Source: a bacterium (GTDB lineage: Bacteria; Chloroflexota; Chloroflexia; Thermomicrobiales; UBA6265). Taken from it: a stretch of 5,926 nucleotides of DNA. Below are positions 5,418-5,926 of the stretch, piece after piece; the stretch's first letter is position 1, and every line of letters begins with the position of its first letter. Location of the stretch: the NCBI GenBank assembly GCA_029977305.1, contig JAPOLF010000125.1, positions 1 through 5,926 of the forward strand, read 5' to 3'. Both the position numbers and the translations under genes were made by a program. Below the pieces are notes generated by a model. It worked only from the letters and a program-made list of their open reading frames with translations, ran no database searches and was not told the DNA's origin.

Positions 5418-5485
5418 GGTTCTTCCCTCTCCCTGTGCTCAAACACTGCTCATGCGCGACAAATCAGACAACTGTTTGGTGATTC

Positions 5486-5926
5486 CTAGGTCTCCCGCTC
5501 GGCCTGCAGGAAGTCTAGTTCGACGGGAGTCTCACGGCCGAAGAAGGAGACGAGCACCTTCATCTTGCCACGCTCGTGGTCGATCTGATCGATCTCGCCG
5601 CGGAAATCGGCGAACGGACCGTCGATGATGCGGACGGAATCGCCCACCGCGAAGGAGACCTTGACCTTGGGGGGCTCGGCCGCCATCCCCTTGAGGATGT
5701 TCTGCGCCTCGGTCTCGCTCAGCGCAATGGGCTTGTTGTTGATTTGGATGAACCCCGTGACGCCAGGGGTGTTCTTGATCGCGTAAAAGGTGTCGTCGTC
5801 GAGGTCCATGCGGACCAGAACGTACCCCGGGAAGACCTTGCGCTCGACGGTGTGGCGCACTCCGGACTTGATCTCGATCTCATCCTGCGTGGGGACAACC
5901 ACCTCGTAGACGCGATCCATCAGATC
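5486..5926 (-). CDS. nusG: Transcription termination/antitermination factor NusG, C-terminal part (cut by window edge)
   Basis: NusG binds the RNA polymerase clamp, modulates pausing and links polymerase to Rho or to the ribosome through S10. The 146 visible residues cover most of the protein; about 40 N-terminal residues are outside the window. The frame stays open through position 5926, so the Met at 5920 is internal and not a start. The NGN domain retains VFPGYVLVRM at visible residues 31-40 and NTPGVTGFI at 52-60. A linker leads to the KOW domain at about 92-146, with FAVGDSVRIIDGPFADFRGEI carrying the typical V-x-I-x-x-G-P-F pattern. The order nusG-rplK-rplA-rplJ-rplL is widely conserved and supports the call. 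Specialised paralogues such as RfaH are unlikely in this setting. Confidence 0.96.
   Translation of the reverse strand, partial: DLMDRVYEVVVPTQDEIEIKSGVRHTVERKVFPGYVLVRMDLDDDTFYAIKNTPGVTGFIQINNKPIALSETEAQNILKGMAAEPPKVKVSFAVGDSVRIIDGPFADFRGEIDQIDHERGKMKVLVSFFGRETPVELDFLQAERET

Noticed and set aside
5418..5485. Promoter in the nusG-rplK gap (TTGTCT with a weak downstream match)
   Set aside because: No acceptable -10 box at normal spacing; cotranscription with nusG is simpler.
5918..5920. Met codon of nusG as a true start
   Set aside because: The frame continues to the window edge, and the NusG N-terminal beta strand and helix are missing, so the start lies outside.

Overview
This is a high-GC bacterial chromosome segment in which every credible gene lies on the minus strand, so transcription runs from high to low coordinates. 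It joins two housekeeping blocks. The upstream block (about 5926 to 2909) is the end of nusG followed by ribosomal protein genes rplK (L11), rplA (L1), rplJ (L10) and rplL (L7/L12). The downstream block (about 2897 to 1) is a tryptophan operon, trpE-trpG-trpD, with trpD cut by the window edge. Protein character (for example the MPTPKKAATIDEL start of L10), the high GC and a T-box in front of trpE suggest Chloroflexota, perhaps near Thermomicrobia. That placement is inference, and another high-GC phylum carrying T-boxes is possible.

Region by region, along the minus strand: nusG lacks about its first 40 residues. A 68-nt gap leads to rplK, and an 86-nt gap with two hairpins leads to rplA. A 214-nt gap carries a clear L10 leader RNA and an attenuator-like hairpin ahead of rplJ. 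A 90-nt gap with two hairpins precedes rplL. A GC-rich terminator hairpin follows rplL, and rpoB does not follow it. About 12 nt beyond that terminator is a sigma-70-type promoter (TTGACG, 18 nt, TACCCT). It begins a roughly 325-nt leader that is a tryptophan T-box riboswitch: apical-loop motif, UGG specifier, T-box sequence AACGAGGGTGGTACCGCGG, then a 10-bp terminator with seven T. The trpE start follows 29 nt later. trpE and trpG overlap by 8 nt, and trpG and trpD are 6 nt apart.

Functionally, NusG is a transcription elongation factor, and L11, L10, L12 and L1 build the two mobile stalks of the 50S subunit. L10 probably controls rplJ-rplL by feedback on its own leader. TrpE and TrpG form anthranilate synthase and TrpD performs the next step. 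Uncharged tRNA-Trp should permit readthrough of the T-box terminator, so the trp genes respond to tryptophan supply. The same terminator also insulates them from readthrough out of the ribosomal operon.

I found no mobile element, CRISPR array, tRNA, rRNA or candidate novel system. The points worth attention are the RNA regulators, the gene order, and a few residue-level oddities, mainly a Cys in a normally Gly position of L11.
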